Assembly (NCBI RefSeq): GCF_000378205.1
Contig: NZ_KB899406.1
Location: 1 to 64,000, forward strand
DNA from: Sediminispirochaeta bajacaliforniensis DSM 16054
Lineage (GTDB): Bacteria > Spirochaetota > Spirochaetia > DSM-16054 > Sediminispirochaetaceae
Direction: 5' to 3'
DNA length: 64,000 bases
Made by a program: the position numbers and the translations under genes. This document shows positions 1-7,616 of the stretch, piece after piece (the stretch's first letter is position 1; each line of letters starts with the position of its first letter). Under the pieces are notes generated by a model. It saw nothing but the letters and a program-made list of their open reading frames with translations. It was not told where the DNA came from and made no database searches.

Positions 1-204
1 GGTTTTGTAGGAAAGGTGGAAATGGGTCCAGTAGTCGATGCTGAAGGTGCGGGTGGAGAAGGAGAGGTGGCAGGTTTTGCATTTGAACTTTTGGATGCGG
101 GGGGAGGTTTTGGTGGAGTAGGAGCCTGTTCTAAAGAACCAGTGGCCTTTTGGAGAGAAGTGGTTGAGGCAATGGGGATTGGGGCAGAAGGGGGGATGGA
201 ACAT
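1..204 (-). CDS. Zinc-ribbon transposase-like protein, N-terminal part (cut by window edge)
   Basis: An open frame runs leftward from an ATG at 204 to the window edge without a stop. It is preceded by AAGGAG seven bases upstream. The first 68 residues contain CPNPHC near the start and CKTC about residue 45, followed by FSTRTFSIDYW. This is a paired-cysteine zinc ribbon of the kind found at the N-terminus of IS1/IS1595-like transposases and related spirochaete proteins. The DDE or other catalytic part would lie outside the window, so an intact transposase cannot be shown. The plus-strand reading of the same bases is Gly/Glu-rich and has no family look, so the minus strand is preferred. Confidence 0.7.
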   Translation of the reverse strand, partial: MFHPPFCPNPHCLNHFSPKGHWFFRTGSYSTKTSPRIQKFKCKTCHLSFSTRTFSIDYWTHFHLSYKT

Positions 205-307
205 GGAAAAACTCCTTTTTCGTAGCGTTCTTACTATAAGTAACTACGAGAAAAGGAGATTTTATTCATTTTTCACCACGATTCCAGACAGTAGTAAAAT
301 ATTCCCC

Positions 308-336
308 TTGACATCTGTGATGAGGACACCTACACT
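308..336 (+). promoter_or_regulatory. Sigma70-type promoter of the first ABC operon
   Basis: TTGACA at 308-313 and TACACT at 331-336 are separated by exactly 17 bases. The predicted start is about 343, inside the operator that follows. It lies 67 bases upstream of the binding-protein start codon. Confidence 0.75.
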
Positions 337-341
337 ATTAA

Positions 342-357
342 ATGCAACCGTGTGCAT
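342..357. promoter_or_regulatory. LacI-family-type operator, copy 1
   Basis: ATGCAACCGTGTGCAT is an imperfect palindrome with a central CG, the usual form of a LacI/GalR-family operator. It covers the predicted transcription start, so a bound repressor would block initiation. The same sequence except for the last base stands at 13177-13192 in front of the GH65 phosphorylase gene. No regulator gene is adjacent; the cognate repressor is probably elsewhere. Confidence 0.65.
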
Positions 358-403
358 AGACTCTGTTGTATGAGAGAATACTAAAAGAAAGAAGGAGAAG
401 AAG

Positions 404-1741
404 ATGTGTAAAAGAATGAAAAGCTTTGCCGTACTTGTGGCGTTGCTTGCTCTTATCTCGGCACCCTTTGTTATGGCTGGAGGTCAGCAGGATTCGTCCG
501 CTCCTGCCGGTGATTCGGGGCAGGTGGTGGTTACCATTGCCGCCGGTGCCGTCGGCCAGGAACTTGAGTTGACGAAACAGGCGGCGGCCGAATACACGAA
601 GATGCACCCTGATGTTTTGGTTAAGGTGCTTGATACTCCTGATCTCTCCGACGATCGTCTTGGTCTCTATCTACAATTCTTCGAAAGCCAAAGCTCCGAG
701 GTCGATCTTTATCAGGTTGACGTAATATGGCCCGGAGATATGGCCGAACACTTTGAAGACCTCTACCAGTATCCCGGCATGAAAGAGGATGCTGCAAAAC
801 ACTTTGCTCCTATTGTTCAAAACAATACCGTTGATGGAAAACTGGTGGCCATGCCCTGGTTTACCGATGCAGGGCTGCTCTATTACCGTACCGATCTTCT
901 CGAAAAATATGGATTCGACGGGCCGCCGGCTACCTGGAAAGAGCTTGAAACCATGGCACAAACGATCCAGGACGGAGAACGGGCCGCAGGGAATGCGGAC
1001 TTTTGGGGCTATGTCTGGCAGGGTAACAGCTACGAAGGCCTTACCTGCGATGCCATCGAATGGCTGGCTTCCAACGGCGGTGGAACCATTGTCAGCCCCG
1101 ACAAAAAAATAACTATAAATAATGATGAGGCTATAGCCGCCCTCAATATGGCGAAAGGATGGGTCGGTACCATCAGCCCGAAGGGTGTTCTTTCCTTTGG
1201 TGAGGAGGATGCGAGAAACGTATGGCAGGCGGGAAATGCCGCATTTATGCGTAACTGGCCCTATGCCTACAATCTGAGTACCTCGGATGAAAGTGCGGTC
1301 CAAGGAAAATTCGCTGCTGCTCCGCTTCCTGCCGGCGACTCCGGTAAAGGGGCTGCTGCCCTCGGCGGATGGCAGCTTGCGCTTTCCAAGTACAGCAACA
1401 ATAAAAAGGTTGCAGCGGAAGTGCTTCGCTATATGGCCGGATACGACGTGCAGAAGATGAGGGCCATTGAAGGCTCTTTTAATCCGACTATCAAGTCCTT
1501 GTATCAGGACAAGGATGTTCTTGACGCTACCCCTATCTTCGGAACACTTTACGATGTTTTTGTTAATGCCACCCCCCGTCCTTCGACGGCGACTGCACCG
1601 CGATATAGTGAAACATCGAAGATCTTTTTTACCAATGTTCACGATGTGCTCAGCGGAAAGAAAGATGCCGCCACAGCGGTTCGTGCGATGGAGCTTGACC
1701 TGAAGGATCTTCTCGATTATCCGACCGGATCTCCCGAATAA
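404..1741 (+). CDS. Sugar ABC transporter substrate-binding protein (MalE-like)
   Basis: This 445-residue protein has a signal peptide (positively charged MCKRMK, then a hydrophobic stretch to about residue 24, then AGGQQDSS) and the body of a family-1 extracellular solute-binding protein, including the typical MPWFTDAGLLYYRTDLLEKYG segment (given in parts: MPWFTDAG, LLYYRTD). It captures a sugar, probably a di- or oligosaccharide, outside the cytoplasmic membrane and hands it to the two permeases downstream. AGGAG six bases before the ATG supports the start. No lipobox cysteine is seen, so membrane anchoring is uncertain. An operator shared with the GH65 phosphorylase at 13208 suggests the ligand is a glucosyl disaccharide such as trehalose, maltose or kojibiose; this is inference. 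Confidence 0.9.
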   Translation: MCKRMKSFAVLVALLALISAPFVMAGGQQDSSAPAGDSGQVVVTIAAGAVGQELELTKQAAAEYTKMHPDVLVKVLDTPDLSDDRLGLYLQFFESQSSEVDLYQVDVIWPGDMAEHFEDLYQYPGMKEDAAKHFAPIVQNNTVDGKLVAMPWFTDAGLLYYRTDLLEKYGFDGPPATWKELETMAQTIQDGERAAGNADFWGYVWQGNSYEGLTCDAIEWLASNGGGTIVSPDKKITINNDEAIAALNMAKGWVGTISPKGVLSFGEEDARNVWQAGNAAFMRNWPYAYNLSTSDESAVQGKFAAAPLPAGDSGKGAAALGGWQLALSKYSNNKKVAAEVLRYMAGYDVQKMRAIEGSFNPTIKSLYQDKDVLDATPIFGTLYDVFVNATPRPSTATAPRYSETSKIFFTNVHDVLSGKKDAATAVRAMELDLKDLLDYPTGSPE

Positions 1742-1764
1742 GTGACAAATTGCCTATAATGAAA

Positions 1765-1798
1765 GGCGGGCCAGAGCACTTCTCCGGCCCGCCCTTTT
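1765..1798 (+). terminator. Intercistronic hairpin after the binding-protein gene
   Basis: GGCGGGCC at 1765-1772 pairs with GGCCCGCC at 1786-1793, followed by CTTTT. The permease gene starts 20 bases further on with its own ribosome site. The hairpin can act as a partial terminator or an mRNA 3'-end stabiliser, giving more binding protein than permease. Comparable hairpins follow all five carbohydrate binding-protein genes in this window. Confidence 0.7.
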
Positions 1799-1817
1799 GT
1801 AGAAAGGAGAGTAAGGT

Positions 1818-2891
1818 ATGGAGACCACATCAAAGAGTCTGGTCAAATCCGAGGCTCGGCTTGCCTATCTGCTTCTTGTTCCGTCATTTATTATCTTAAT
1901 CATGATTGCTTTCTATCCTCTGGGCAGCGTATTTGTAAACAGCGTGACAAATAAGCGCTTTGCCAGTAGTCAAAAGACGGAATTCGTCGGATTGAAAAAC
2001 TACAAGAAACTCCTTGGTTTCAAGGTGATGGTTCTTCCTCCGGTGATTGATGATGCAACGGGAAAGCAGAAGTTCGACCCTGAAACAGGCGATGCAGTCT
2101 GGGAAAGTCCCCTCGATGTTTTGCCGACGGAACCGGTACGGTACAAAGAACTATCTCAATTCAGTTTCATGGGCGCCCAATACGTTATCGGCGCCACAGA
2201 TCCCGATTTTCTCCAGGCCGTCGGTGATACCGTTGGATTTACCATCCTTTCGGTCTTTATCGAGACGGTTTTGGGGCTTGCGGTAGCCCTGGTCCTCAAT
2301 TCGGCCTTCAAAGGAAGGGGCTTCATGAGAATGGTCATGCTGATCCCCTGGGCCATCCCCACCGCCGTTTCGTCAAGGATGTGGGAATGGATGTTTGCCT
2401 CGAACAGAACGGGATTTTTCAATATTCTTCTTGATAAAATCGGGATAAACAACGGCCAGTTCGCCTTTCTCGTCGAATCGTCAAGTCAGCTTTGGGTCAT
2501 GATCGCCATTGATGTGTGGAAAACAACCCCTTTTATGGCCCTGCTTATCCTTGCTGGCTTACAGATGATTCCCCGTCAGATCTATGAAGCAGCATATGTG
2601 GATGGGGCCAATAAACTGCGACAGTTTTGGTCCATGACCCTCCCAATGCTCAGAGCGACCCTTGCTGTTGCGCTTGTGTTTCGGACCCTGGATGCCTTAC
2701 GGGTCTTCGATGTATTTCAGATCGTCTTCGGCGCAAACCGATATTCGATGGCGAGTTTTGCCTATTATCAGTTGGTAGATAATAAGCTGATGGGCTACTC
2801 TTCTGCTTCCAGTGTCGTCATATTCCTTCTGATATTTATCTTTGACTTTATTTACATAAAAATGATAGGGGGGGTGGACAGTGATGCATAA
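1818..2891 (+). CDS. Sugar ABC transporter permease (MalF-like)
   Basis: A 357-residue membrane protein of the binding-protein-dependent transport family. A first membrane segment lies at about residues 14-37, a long non-membrane stretch of about 90 residues follows, then the core permease helices. The EAA loop is visible as EAAYVDGANKLRQFW near residue 255; it docks the ATPase in the cytoplasm. The start has AAAGGAG upstream. The long loop after the first helix recalls the MalF periplasmic insert, though it is shorter. The gene overlaps the next permease by a few bases. No ATPase gene is in this operon, so it probably uses a shared MsiK/MalK-type ATPase encoded elsewhere. Confidence 0.92.
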   Translation: METTSKSLVKSEARLAYLLLVPSFIILIMIAFYPLGSVFVNSVTNKRFASSQKTEFVGLKNYKKLLGFKVMVLPPVIDDATGKQKFDPETGDAVWESPLDVLPTEPVRYKELSQFSFMGAQYVIGATDPDFLQAVGDTVGFTILSVFIETVLGLAVALVLNSAFKGRGFMRMVMLIPWAIPTAVSSRMWEWMFASNRTGFFNILLDKIGINNGQFAFLVESSSQLWVMIAIDVWKTTPFMALLILAGLQMIPRQIYEAAYVDGANKLRQFWSMTLPMLRATLAVALVFRTLDALRVFDVFQIVFGANRYSMASFAYYQLVDNKLMGYSSASSVVIFLLIFIFDFIYIKMIGGVDSDA

Positions 2892-3753
2892 GCCGTATTC
2901 CGGAAGGCCGCTTCTTCGTATCCTTTTCTGGATTCTCATCGTCTACATCTTCATTCATATGACATTTCCTTTCCTATGGGCGATTAATTCCAGTCTCAAA
3001 AGTGAGGGGCAGCTCCAAATGACCCCCGGTACCATGGTCCCCAGAGATCCCGATACGATGAAAGTCTCCCTCTATTTGCGAAACTATGCCGCGGTTTTTA
3101 GAAACAAAACCTTTATGCGGGGGATCCTGAACTCATTTGTCGTCGCAGGGTCGGTGACCCTCCTTTCCCTCTTATTTGGTTCCTTTGCCGCCTTTGCCAT
3201 GGGAAAGCTGCGATACCGTGGGAAAACTCCCTCGATGTATATCATTCTCTCGATGACGATGTTTCCGCAGGTCTCTGTCCTTACCGGTTTGTATGCGGTG
3301 ATTCGCGTTCTCGGTATTCCTGCCACCCTTAGCATGATTCTTACCTATATGCTGATGACGCTTCCGTTTACGATCTGGGTTCTGACCAGCTTCTTTCGCG
3401 GTTTGCCGACCTCTCTGCTTCAGGCCGCTCAGATAGATGGCGCAACACCGTTTCAGAGCTTTTACCAGATTCTCCTTCCCCTGACAGCCCCCGCTCTGGT
3501 TACCACCGGGCTGCTTGCTTTCATCCAGGCCTGGAACGAGTATCTTTTCGCCTTAACCTTTACCTCGATTCAGCCGTCGGCAAGGACCGTACCTGTAGCG
3601 ATCGCTCTTTTTACCGGAGAGGTCTCCAAGCAGGAGCCTTTCGGTGAAATTATGGCTGCGGCGGTTATCGTAACCGTGCCGCTCCTTGTTCTTGTCATGA
3701 TTTTTCAGCGAAAGATCATTGCAGGGCTTGTCCAGGGCGCCGTCAAATATTAG
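2884..3753 (+). CDS. Sugar ABC transporter permease (MalG-like)
   Basis: A 289-residue inner-membrane permease with an N-terminal membrane segment, a short periplasmic loop and a five-helix core. The EAA-type loop reads QAAQIDGATPFQSFYQILLP (about residue 185-204), and the C-terminus ends in GLVQGAVKY, as is common for MalG-type partners. ATG at 2884 is preferred over the GTG at 2881. The first codons overlap the end of the upstream permease gene, so the two are probably translationally coupled and form a heterodimeric channel. The gene is the last of the operon and is followed by a strong hairpin. Confidence 0.92.
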   Translation: MHKPYSGRPLLRILFWILIVYIFIHMTFPFLWAINSSLKSEGQLQMTPGTMVPRDPDTMKVSLYLRNYAAVFRNKTFMRGILNSFVVAGSVTLLSLLFGSFAAFAMGKLRYRGKTPSMYIILSMTMFPQVSVLTGLYAVIRVLGIPATLSMILTYMLMTLPFTIWVLTSFFRGLPTSLLQAAQIDGATPFQSFYQILLPLTAPALVTTGLLAFIQAWNEYLFALTFTSIQPSARTVPVAIALFTGEVSKQEPFGEIMAAAVIVTVPLLVLVMIFQRKIIAGLVQGAVKY

Positions 3754-3765
3754 CTATGATCCATG

Positions 3766-3815
3766 GCTGCTGTTTTGCGGGAAGTGATGACGTTCCGCAG
3801 AACAGCAGCTAAGCG
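3766..3815 (+). terminator. Hairpin terminator after the first ABC operon
   Basis: GCTGCTGTTTTGCGGGAA (3766-3783) pairs, with one bulge, with TTCCGCAGAACAGCAGC (3793-3809) around a 9-base loop. The T-run after it is short. It sits between two converging genes. Confidence 0.6.
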
Positions 3816-3845
3816 TTTTCGTGAAGGCCCTGGCGGTAAAGCGGA

Positions 3846-3868
3846 AATCACCAGGATTCGGAACACTA
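3846..3868. repeat. Dispersed 20-bp repeat, single copy
   Basis: CACCAGGATTCGGAACACTA at 3849-3868 lies directly against the stop codon of the phosphatase gene. The same sequence occurs, once inverted and once direct (17-20 bases identical), at 16195-16214 and 16321-16340 behind the GH65 gene. Confidence 0.65.
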
Positions 3869-4714
3869 CTAAAAAAGCTCACTTCCCGTATGTTTTGCAT
3901 CGACATAGGCGCTTCCCGTCTCGGAAAGAGCCTCGAGAAGGGTAGGGAGGATTGCCGGACTTGCTGCCAGACAGTCCAGCAGAGCCGGTTGCTGCGCAGT
4001 TCCTCCGTGATGCCAATGTACCGCAAAGCCCCCCGCTTCCTTGACAATAAGGCTCCCCGCCGCGATGTCCCAGCTCCTTATTTTGAGCTCCCAATAGGCG
4101 TCGTAAACCCCTTCTGCAACAAGACAAAGATCGTAGGCAGCCGCCCCAAGCCTTCTTATGCCCCTTACCTTTGTGGACATGTCGGCGAGGTAGTCGATGT
4201 TGTTTTCACTGCTCGTAGCCCTGTCGTAGGGCACTCCCGTGGCCATGAGCGTTTCGTTCAATATCCGTCGTTCGGACACCTTGATTGGGATACCGTTCTT
4301 CAATGCCCCCTCTCCAGCCACTGCGCTGTAGAGGTCATCCAGCATCGGTGCGTATACAACACCGAGCATCGGCACCCCTTCGAAGGTAAGCGCGACGGAA
4401 ACGCAGAAGATCGGATGATGGTGGACATAGTTGGTGGTTCCGTCGAGAGGATCGATGATCCACTGCCATTGCGATCCGCACACCGTCGAACCCTCTTCTT
4501 CTCCCAGAATATCATGGTCGGGAAAACGGGAGATGATCACAGACCGGATGATCTGTTCGCTTTTCTTATCAGCTTCGGTGACCATATCGACACTTGTCGA
4601 TTTTCGGTCCACCCGGAAACCTTCAACTAATAGTCTTTTCTGCAGTTCGCCGGCTTTCTGTGCCGCCTCTGTTGCAACTTCCAAAGCCCCATCGGGTAGT
4701 GTTTGCTGTTTCAT
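3869..4714 (-). CDS. Inositol monophosphatase family protein
   Basis: A cytoplasmic, Mg-dependent phosphomonoesterase of the IMPase superfamily, about 281 residues from ATG 4714. The metal-binding motifs are all present: GEEEG near residue 70, DPLDGTTNYVHHHP near residue 90, and WDIAAGSLIVKEAGG near residue 215. Members dephosphorylate inositol-1-phosphate, 3'-phosphoadenosine phosphate or sugar phosphates; which applies here cannot be told. It stands alone, converging on the first ABC operon. An in-frame ATG at 4735 is possible, but AAAAGGG then touches the codon. Neither candidate start has an ideally spaced ribosome site. Confidence 0.88.
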   Translation of the reverse strand: MKQQTLPDGALEVATEAAQKAGELQKRLLVEGFRVDRKSTSVDMVTEADKKSEQIIRSVIISRFPDHDILGEEEGSTVCGSQWQWIIDPLDGTTNYVHHHPIFCVSVALTFEGVPMLGVVYAPMLDDLYSAVAGEGALKNGIPIKVSERRILNETLMATGVPYDRATSSENNIDYLADMSTKVRGIRRLGAAAYDLCLVAEGVYDAYWELKIRSWDIAAGSLIVKEAGGFAVHWHHGGTAQQPALLDCLAASPAILPTLLEALSETGSAYVDAKHTGSELF

Positions 4715-4801
4715 ACCGATATAGTAGCGTAGCATCCCTTTTTACAATAGTCTTTTGGTTTTCAATCATCCAAAAAAGTGGCGAAAATGGGCCATTGTTA
4801 C

Positions 4802-4807
4802 TATACT
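4802..4807 (+). promoter_or_regulatory. -10 element immediately before the response-regulator start codon
   Basis: TATACT at 4802-4807 puts the expected transcription start at or within two bases of the ATG at 4814. No Shine-Dalgarno sequence is present, which suggests a leaderless mRNA. The -35 match is weak. Confidence 0.4.
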
Positions 4808-4813
4808 TAACGT

Positions 4814-5476
4814 ATGGAAAAGATATGCGTATATCTTGTTGATGATCATCCGGCCGTTCGTGACGGTGTCCGTTCGGCCTTGCTTCGCAGCGGCTTTATT
4901 TCCATAGTGGGTGAGGCCGATGACGCATACCGGCTCTTTGTTGATCTTGAGGCGGTGCGTCCGGAGGTGATTTTGCTCGATATTGGTCTTCCCGACGGAT
5001 CGGGAATCGATTTGATCGAAAAAATCAGAATGAAGCTGCCTCATGTCAGGATTCTGATGTTGAGCATGTATAATCGGATTGATTATATTGTCGAGTCGCT
5101 TAGGAACGGGGCCCGGGGCTTTGTGACAAAGGAGACCTCTCCTTCACGGATAGCCGAAGCCATTGAGCGGGTTCATGCCGGTGAATATTTCTTCGACGGA
5201 ACGGTCCTCGATGCTATCGTTGGAAAGTTACTGGAAAATTCCTATAACATCATGGATGTCAGCGATAGTGCTTATGCAACACTTACCGCTCGCGAGCAGG
5301 AAATCATGCGTCTCCTTGCTCAGGGGAATTCCGTTCGTAAGGTGGCTCAAATGCTTTTTATCAGCAAGAAGACGGTGGAAAACCACCGTACAAGTATTTT
5401 CAAGAAGCTCAATATCAATAATTCGGTTGAGCTTGTACACTATGCAACGAGGATTGGGCTCATTGATATCGATTGA
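4814..5476 (+). CDS. NarL/FixJ-type response regulator (orphan)
   Basis: A 220-residue two-component response regulator. The receiver domain occupies residues 1-120, with the acidic pair D10-D11, phospho-acceptor D56 (LLDIGLPDG) and the conserved lysine in FVTKE. A LuxR-type helix-turn-helix covers about residues 150-210 (LTAREQEIMRLLAQG, then KTVENHRTSIFKKLN). It acts as a phosphorylation-dependent transcription factor in the cytoplasm. No kinase gene is adjacent; the nearest, at 11570, is of the HisKA_2 type and could in principle be its partner. The start codon seems fixed by the conserved VDDHP close to the N-terminus, yet no ribosome site precedes it. Confidence 0.93.
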   Translation: MEKICVYLVDDHPAVRDGVRSALLRSGFISIVGEADDAYRLFVDLEAVRPEVILLDIGLPDGSGIDLIEKIRMKLPHVRILMLSMYNRIDYIVESLRNGARGFVTKETSPSRIAEAIERVHAGEYFFDGTVLDAIVGKLLENSYNIMDVSDSAYATLTAREQEIMRLLAQGNSVRKVAQMLFISKKTVENHRTSIFKKLNINNSVELVHYATRIGLIDID

Positions 5477-5589
5477 TTCTAGGACTTTTCCCTATACGAT
5501 TGTGACTAATCCCAGTTTTAGGCTGATTATTGCTATGGTATAGTACATACAGATAAAGTGAATGGCAGAAAAACAAAGAAGAAAGGTTG

Positions 5590-5634
5590 ATGAAAAAAAG
5601 CGGTAAGCAAAAAATGTCTATCATTCCAGGTTAA
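5590..5634 (+). CDS. Possible 14-residue peptide in a small independent transcript
   Basis: After GAAAGG, an ATG opens a 14-codon frame (MKKSGKQKMSIIPG) ending in TAA, with a strong intrinsic terminator starting on the next base. Upstream, TATAGT near 5539 could be a -10 element. The unit may be a small mRNA, an sRNA, or the tail of the upstream response-regulator transcript; nothing identifies a function. Confidence 0.3.
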   Translation: MKKSGKQKMSIIPG

Positions 5635-5674
5635 GGAGAGAGGCGGAACCCTCGTAGGCCTCTCTCCTTTTTTT
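5635..5674 (+). terminator. Intrinsic terminator between response regulator and rex
   Basis: GGAGAGAGGC (5635-5644) pairs perfectly with GCCTCTCTCC (5658-5667) and is followed by seven T residues. It ends plus-strand transcription and overlaps the rex stop codon. Confidence 0.85.
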
Positions 5675-6317
5675 ATTCGTGGCTATGATTTCTTTCGAAT
5701 TCCGCCGCTTTCTGGCTGAGGAGTGCCAATCCTGCCGAAAGGTCTTCATAGCGAATGAAGACGTCTTCCGGAAGGGAGAGCCTTGTGGGGGTAAAATTCC
5801 AAATGGAAATAATTCCGGCGGCAACCATCTGTTCGGCAACAAGCTGTGCTTCGGAGGCCGGAGTGGTGATAATTCCGATCCTGAGCCTCATTTTTTTTGC
5901 AATGAGGGGCAGAACGTCCATCCCTTTGATCTCTAATCCTCCGATTACACTTCCTATCTTTTGGGGATCCTTGTCCAGCAAAAGGGTGATCTTCATGCCG
6001 TATTGAGCGAAACCAGGAAACTGCGCGAGGGCCTTTCCAAGGTTTCCTGCCCCGACCAATGCTACACTTCTCGAATGCTCAAGGCCGAGATACTTTTCAA
6101 GATCTTTTCGCAAGGTAAGAACATGAAAGCCTACACTCGGCCTTCCTTTTGCTTTGAAACAGAGCAGATCCTTCCTAACCTGGGCTCCTGGAACCCCTGC
6201 TTTTCGACCTATCTCGGAGGATGATATATACGACGATTTCTGCTCAGCCGCATGCTTCAAGATGCGGTAATATACGGGAAGCCTTTCCAGTGACGGACGT
6301 GAAAGCTGAATTGAAAT
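5673..6317 (-). CDS. rex: Redox-sensing transcriptional repressor Rex (apparent ATT start)
   Basis: Rex senses the NADH/NAD+ ratio and represses fermentation genes. The winged-helix domain comes first (SRPSLERLPVYYRIL, then SSSEIGRKAGVPGAQVRKDL). The Rossmann domain follows with VALVGAGNLGKAL, and the C-terminal swapped helix carries YEDLSAGLALLSQ. The conserved SRPSLERLPVYYRIL stretch lies upstream of the first normal start codon (TTG at 6260). Between it and the in-frame TGA there is no ATG, GTG or TTG. The best start is ATT at 6317, seven bases after GAGGGG, giving 214 residues, a normal Rex length. A sequencing error or small deletion is the alternative. The gene diverges from the hydroxyacid dehydrogenase, a plausible Rex target. 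Confidence 0.9.
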   Translation of the reverse strand: MSIQLSRPSLERLPVYYRILKHAAEQKSSYISSSEIGRKAGVPGAQVRKDLLCFKAKGRPSVGFHVLTLRKDLEKYLGLEHSRSVALVGAGNLGKALAQFPGFAQYGMKITLLLDKDPQKIGSVIGGLEIKGMDVLPLIAKKMRLRIGIITTPASEAQLVAEQMVAAGIISIWNFTPTRLSLPEDVFIRYEDLSAGLALLSQKAAEFERNHSHE

Positions 6318-6475
6318 AGTTGTGCCCCTCTTTCAGAGTCATTTAATGAAAAACTTCAGTTATTGTAACTCACTCCGGTCCTCTGTCAAGCTTATTCAAC
6401 GTTGTAGGTTTGTAAATTCTCCTTGAGACCGGGGTCCTCTTGCAGAGCACACCGCATGGAAGTAGACTGGAGATT

Positions 6476-7450
6476 ATGAAGAAGGTTTATGTTTCCAGAG
6501 CAATCTCGGATAAAGGGATCGAGCTGCTGCGCAGGCAGTGCGATGTTCGTGTACAGGCTGCGGACAGACCGGCCACAAGGGAAGAGCTTCTGGAAGGAGC
6601 CGACTGGGCCGACGGTTTGCTTTCGCTGTTATGCGATAAGATAGATGAAGAGGTACTTTCTGCAGGAGGCGGGCTGAAGGCGGTGGCCAATTATGCGGTC
6701 GGCTACGACAACATCGATCTTACCGCCGCAGGTCGCCTTGGAGTCGGGGTAAGCAATACCCCTGATGTCCTTACACATGCTACTGCCGAGATGGCTTGGG
6801 CACTACTTTTTGCGGTAGCCCGTCAGGTCGTTCCTTCCGACCGCCTGATGCGCAGCGGCCGGTGGCAGGGATGGGCCCCCATGGAATTTGTCGGCTGTGA
6901 TGTTACCGGAAAGACGCTCGGTATTATCGGTGCCGGCCGAATCGGCACCGCAATGGGATTGATGAGCAGTGGCTTCGGCATGAAGGTGATCTACTGGAAC
7001 AGAAGTGCATCCCCCCGACTCGAGGAGGGAGTGGGAGCGCAACGGGTTGAGCTTGATCAGCTGATTGAGGAATCTGATTTCATCTCGCTGCATCTTCCCC
7101 TGAACAATACTTCCCGGCATTTGATCGGAAGACCTCAGTTTGAGGCGATGAAACCGACATCGTGTCTTATCAATACCGGCAGGGGAGCTTTGATAGATGA
7201 GGCCGCCTTGGTTGATGCTTTGCGCAAGGGGAAGATTGCCGGTGCCGGACTTGATGTATATGAGTTTGAGCCTGCAATGAGCAAGGGGCTTGCGGATCTC
7301 GATAACGTGGTGATTACGACCCATACTGGTTCGGCAACAAGTGGTTCACGTGGAGACATGGCGGTAATGGCTGCGGAAAACCTTATTGCAATGCTCGACG
7401 GCAGGGCTGGTGCCCAGTGTCTTAATGCCGAGGTATTTCATCATAGGTGA
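6476..7450 (+). CDS. D-isomer-specific 2-hydroxyacid dehydrogenase
   Basis: A cytoplasmic NAD(P)H-dependent enzyme of 324 residues that interconverts 2-keto and D-2-hydroxy acids. The nucleotide-binding motif is LGIIGAGRIG in the middle of the chain. The catalytic Arg (NTGRGALIDE), Glu (YEFEP) and His (THTGSATSGS) are all present. The closest type by eye is glyoxylate/hydroxypyruvate reductase, but lactate-type activity cannot be excluded. ATG 6476, preceded by CTGGAG, is preferred; the in-frame extension to 6440 has no ribosome site. It lies head to head with rex, which suggests redox control of NADH recycling. Confidence 0.9.
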   Translation: MKKVYVSRAISDKGIELLRRQCDVRVQAADRPATREELLEGADWADGLLSLLCDKIDEEVLSAGGGLKAVANYAVGYDNIDLTAAGRLGVGVSNTPDVLTHATAEMAWALLFAVARQVVPSDRLMRSGRWQGWAPMEFVGCDVTGKTLGIIGAGRIGTAMGLMSSGFGMKVIYWNRSASPRLEEGVGAQRVELDQLIEESDFISLHLPLNNTSRHLIGRPQFEAMKPTSCLINTGRGALIDEAALVDALRKGKIAGAGLDVYEFEPAMSKGLADLDNVVITTHTGSATSGSRGDMAVMAAENLIAMLDGRAGAQCLNAEVFHHR

Positions 7451-7467
7451 TTATGACGAAGAAAGAC

Positions 7468-7497
7468 TTGACAGAACTTGCTCCCTTCTGATATAAA
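7468..7497 (+). promoter_or_regulatory. Promoter of the uracil permease leader
   Basis: TTGACA at 7468-7473 and TATAAA at 7492-7497 are 18 bases apart. Transcription would start near 7504 and give a leader of about 130 bases. Confidence 0.75.
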
Positions 7498-7528
7498 TCC
7501 GACAATTTGGATAACAAAAGGAGGGAGT

Positions 7529-7594
7529 ATGGTTTTTTATATGTTGCCTGTGGGCGCGGGTTTTCCCTCCGACGGCTTTCCTTTTCTTTTATAG
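7529..7594 (+). CDS. Leader peptide of the uracil permease attenuator (21 residues)
   Basis: The frame starts at ATG 7529 after an excellent AAGGAGGG ribosome site and encodes 21 residues (MVFYMLPVGAG, then FPSDGFPFLL) ending in TAG at 7592-7594. Its last seven codons lie inside the 5' arm and loop of the intrinsic terminator. The coding sequence is T-rich, as in enterobacterial pyrBI leaders, where RNA polymerase pausing at low UTP lets the ribosome catch up and prevent termination. The peptide itself is probably not functional. Confidence 0.7.
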   Translation: MVFYMLPVGAGFPSDGFPFLL

Positions 7595-7616
7595 AGAAAA
7601 GGAAAGCTTTTTTTTT
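7575..7616 (+). terminator. Attenuator terminator before the uracil permease
   Basis: GCTTTCCTTTTCT (7575-7587) pairs without mismatch with AGAAAAGGAAAGC (7595-7607) around a 7-base loop and is followed by nine T residues. It lies between promoter and permease gene and overlaps the end of the leader peptide. Terminated transcripts would be about 110 bases long. Confidence 0.85.

Noticed and set aside
16-225. Plus-strand open frame of 69 codons rich in Gly, Glu and Val
   Set aside because: It is the mirror of the minus-strand zinc-ribbon frame, which has motifs and a ribosome site; the plus reading has neither.
671-1642. Minus-strand open frame of 323 codons inside the first binding-protein gene
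   Set aside because: It is a shadow of the plus-strand gene, without a ribosome site or family resemblance.
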